Shown one piece after another: positions 62,372 to 64,000 of a stretch of 64,000 bases of DNA. The notes below the pieces were generated by a model. It was not told where the DNA came from and made no database searches. It saw nothing but the letters and a program-made list of their open reading frames with translations. The position numbers were made by a program, and so were the translations under genes. Positions within the stretch are counted from its first letter, which is position 1, and each line of letters starts with the position of its first letter. The DNA comes from Platycnemis pennipes (taxonomy: Eukaryota; Arthropoda; Insecta; Odonata; Platycnemididae), in NCBI GenBank assembly GCA_933228895.1, contig OW121846.1:108579054-108643053 (forward strand), read 5' to 3'.

Positions 62372-62490
62372 AACAAAGATATTCAGGGAAAAAGTTCGAT
62401 ATTTTTAGATAGATATAAATGGAGAACTTTAGATAGAAATAAACTAAGATTTTCAGGGAAAACGCTCGATATTTTTAGATAGATATAAAT
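62372..62490. repeat. 70-bp tandem duplication
   Basis: The unit beginning with TTCAGGGAAAA and ending in TTTTTAGATAGATATAAAT occurs at about 62381 and 62451, a 70-bp period, with about 1.7 copies. A partial internal echo (TTTAGATAGAAATAAA) lies between them. Confidence 0.85.
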
Positions 62491-62690
62491 ATGATTTCTT
62501 CTGTGTACCTACTACTGTATTACAAAACAGATCTGTTTTTCAAACTTTCGTATTTCTCTAGTTCCTTAACTTTAGACCTAATGCCACCTTCCACTGCCTC
62601 CGGCGGTGGTTTTGAGGGTATTATGTGGATGCACTTCCCAGATTGAGTCGTCAACAACTTTACTGATGCGTTTACTGCGTCAGATTTTTC
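62491..62690. other. Short AT-rich spacer
   Basis: No feature seen. Confidence 0.4.
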
Positions 62691-63270
62691 CGAGTGCTGT
62701 CTCTAAATGGCCACCCACGTCATTCCCTCGTCTGGGCACGCGTGACGCGAGCTGAGCCGTGGACCACTCCCGGGCCGGTGGGCAAGGGAGTGATGCCCCG
62801 GCAGCATGTGCGCAGGGCCGGGCGTCTTAACGAGCAACGCCATGGTCCTCCCCGGAGGGGCCCCGCGGCCCTACGTCAGCCGGGAAAAGGGCCGTCGCGC
62901 GCCCACCAACTGCTACCGAGCGCTTCCTCTCCCCACTGCGACGCTATCGATGGAACAATTTGTGGTGGGGCTATTCTAAATCCCTTAAAGGGGGGAAACG
63001 GGGTTCTTGCGCGTACCCCTTCGGCTTTTCCTCGCCCCCTGGTGGTCAATACACTTGCTCCGTGGGCAAAGTGCCATTCCCATAGCACCTCTTAAAGGTA
63101 CGCCCCCCACCCTCTCAGGCCTGCCTCCCTACTCTCTGTTCCTACGATCCTTCCCCCGTCGAAAATCACTCAGGAAACTATTATGGAAATGAGTTGCCCT
63201 GATATATAGTGTTTTTGGGGGTTTAGGGTCTCGTGCTCCCCTCCCTTGCCGTGCCATGTGCCCAACGAGA
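62691..63270. other. GC-rich island 23
   Basis: A CpG-rich island, with a 133-codon plus frame (62694-63095) and an opposed minus frame. Composition explains both, and no domain is recognised. Confidence 0.5.
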
Positions 63271-64000
63271 CTGCATGAGGAGGCGCGGTGTTGAATTTGT
63301 GACCGTCTGCCGCATCCCTGATCTCTTCATTTTTATGTGTCATTTTTTCATCTCTCTCCTCCTATCCAGGAAATCGCATATTAAGCCCGACCGAATGTTT
63401 CTTTGATGGGTAAGCAAAGGGGCTGTGTGTTTCTCTCGTGCTGTGTTTGCCTCATGAAAAGGGGTTCCATGAAGTAGAGCTCCCTCGCGCTGCGTGATTC
63501 CTCTTTCAGCATATGTCAATTTTATTCAAATACTACTCCCCCGTCTCAAACGGGATATTGAGCTCCAGCCCCATGTTTCATTTTTTTGGGTCGTTCTGGG
63601 ATTTTCAAATTCATTTGGACGACTCCTCAGCCTTGAGATAGTATCCAAGCAAGGAGTCATGGTGCACCTGAAGTCATTTAAGCTTTCCATTTGCTCCACG
63701 GGGGAGCATTGGGTCTATTCTACCTCTATTCGGGCTAAAGTGGGGAGTCAGGGGCTACTTACCTTGCGATGTTCACTTCCCTATTTCGGCGGCTGATTAG
63801 TTGCGTATTTTGATGTTGCATTGCCTACTAATTATAAATGTGATACACTGCAAACATTTTCCCTTTTATTCACGGAATGACGGTTTTAGCCATACGCCCC
63901 GATTCAAACGGTATTGTGCGCAACTGTAACATATATTCGATGAGCGTAATGTGTAATCCGTCTCATTCACTTCCATCATTTTAGTCTCTTTCAAAAGTCT
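63271..64000. other. Mixed to AT-rich non-coding DNA to window end
   Basis: A 100-codon plus frame (63494-63796) is unrecognised and has no splice or promoter context. Nothing else is seen. Confidence 0.45.

Noticed and set aside
1..64000. CRISPR array, bacterial operons or phage genes
   Set aside because: No regularly spaced direct repeats with unique spacers, no ribosome-binding-site-led gene strings, and eukaryotic repeats throughout.
1..64000. Homeobox or other conserved developmental coding exon
   Set aside because: The regulatory-like layout suggested one, but no homeodomain or other conserved motif appears in any frame I could read.

Overview
The window looks like non-coding DNA, intergenic or intronic, from a large animal genome. 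An arthropod, probably an insect, is the best fit. The grounds are tRNA-derived SINEs, foldback insertions that resemble the ends of Penelope-like retroelements, a dispersed repeat with an (ATC)n edge that I recall from insect genomes, and AT-rich DNA with undepleted CpG. The species cannot be named from the sequence alone. There is no bacterial-style gene organisation, no CRISPR array, no rRNA, no intact tRNA and no recognisable long protein-coding gene on either strand. Almost all open frames are short chance frames, mostly inside GC-rich blocks where stop codons are rare.

The dominant feature is a mosaic. About 23 GC-rich, CpG-containing islands of roughly 0.3 to 1.2 kb sit every 2 to 4 kb in an AT-rich background. 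They often carry strong C-rich or G-rich strand asymmetry and often contain TAAT/ATTA homeodomain-type cores. The window is poor in transposons. This layout would fit the regulatory domain or a long intron of a developmental gene, but that is inference.

Repeats and mobile DNA: three minus-strand tRNA-derived SINEs (about 670-920, 6915-6993, 8360-8580); three foldback insertions (2309-2548, 14929-15113, 54424-54602), two with hammerhead-like motifs and two with candidate target-site duplications; a dispersed repeat at 12386-12475; a 144-bp, three-copy tandem repeat at 32346-32770; a 70-bp tandem duplication at 62372-62490; and several microsatellites.

Gene-like signals are all weak and unproven. 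A 1.4-kb pyrimidine-rich tract (39541-40988) ends in a good 3' splice site. A 24-nt micro-exon-like segment (43643-43666) has strong acceptor and donor signals. Consensus 5' splice sites lie at 42820 and 43086. A TATA box plus splice donor lies in the island at about 8.9 kb. A TATA box precedes a small ORF with a signal-peptide-like start at 60418-60576. The 39.5-43.7 kb interval is the most likely place for a transcript, and RNA-seq would settle it.
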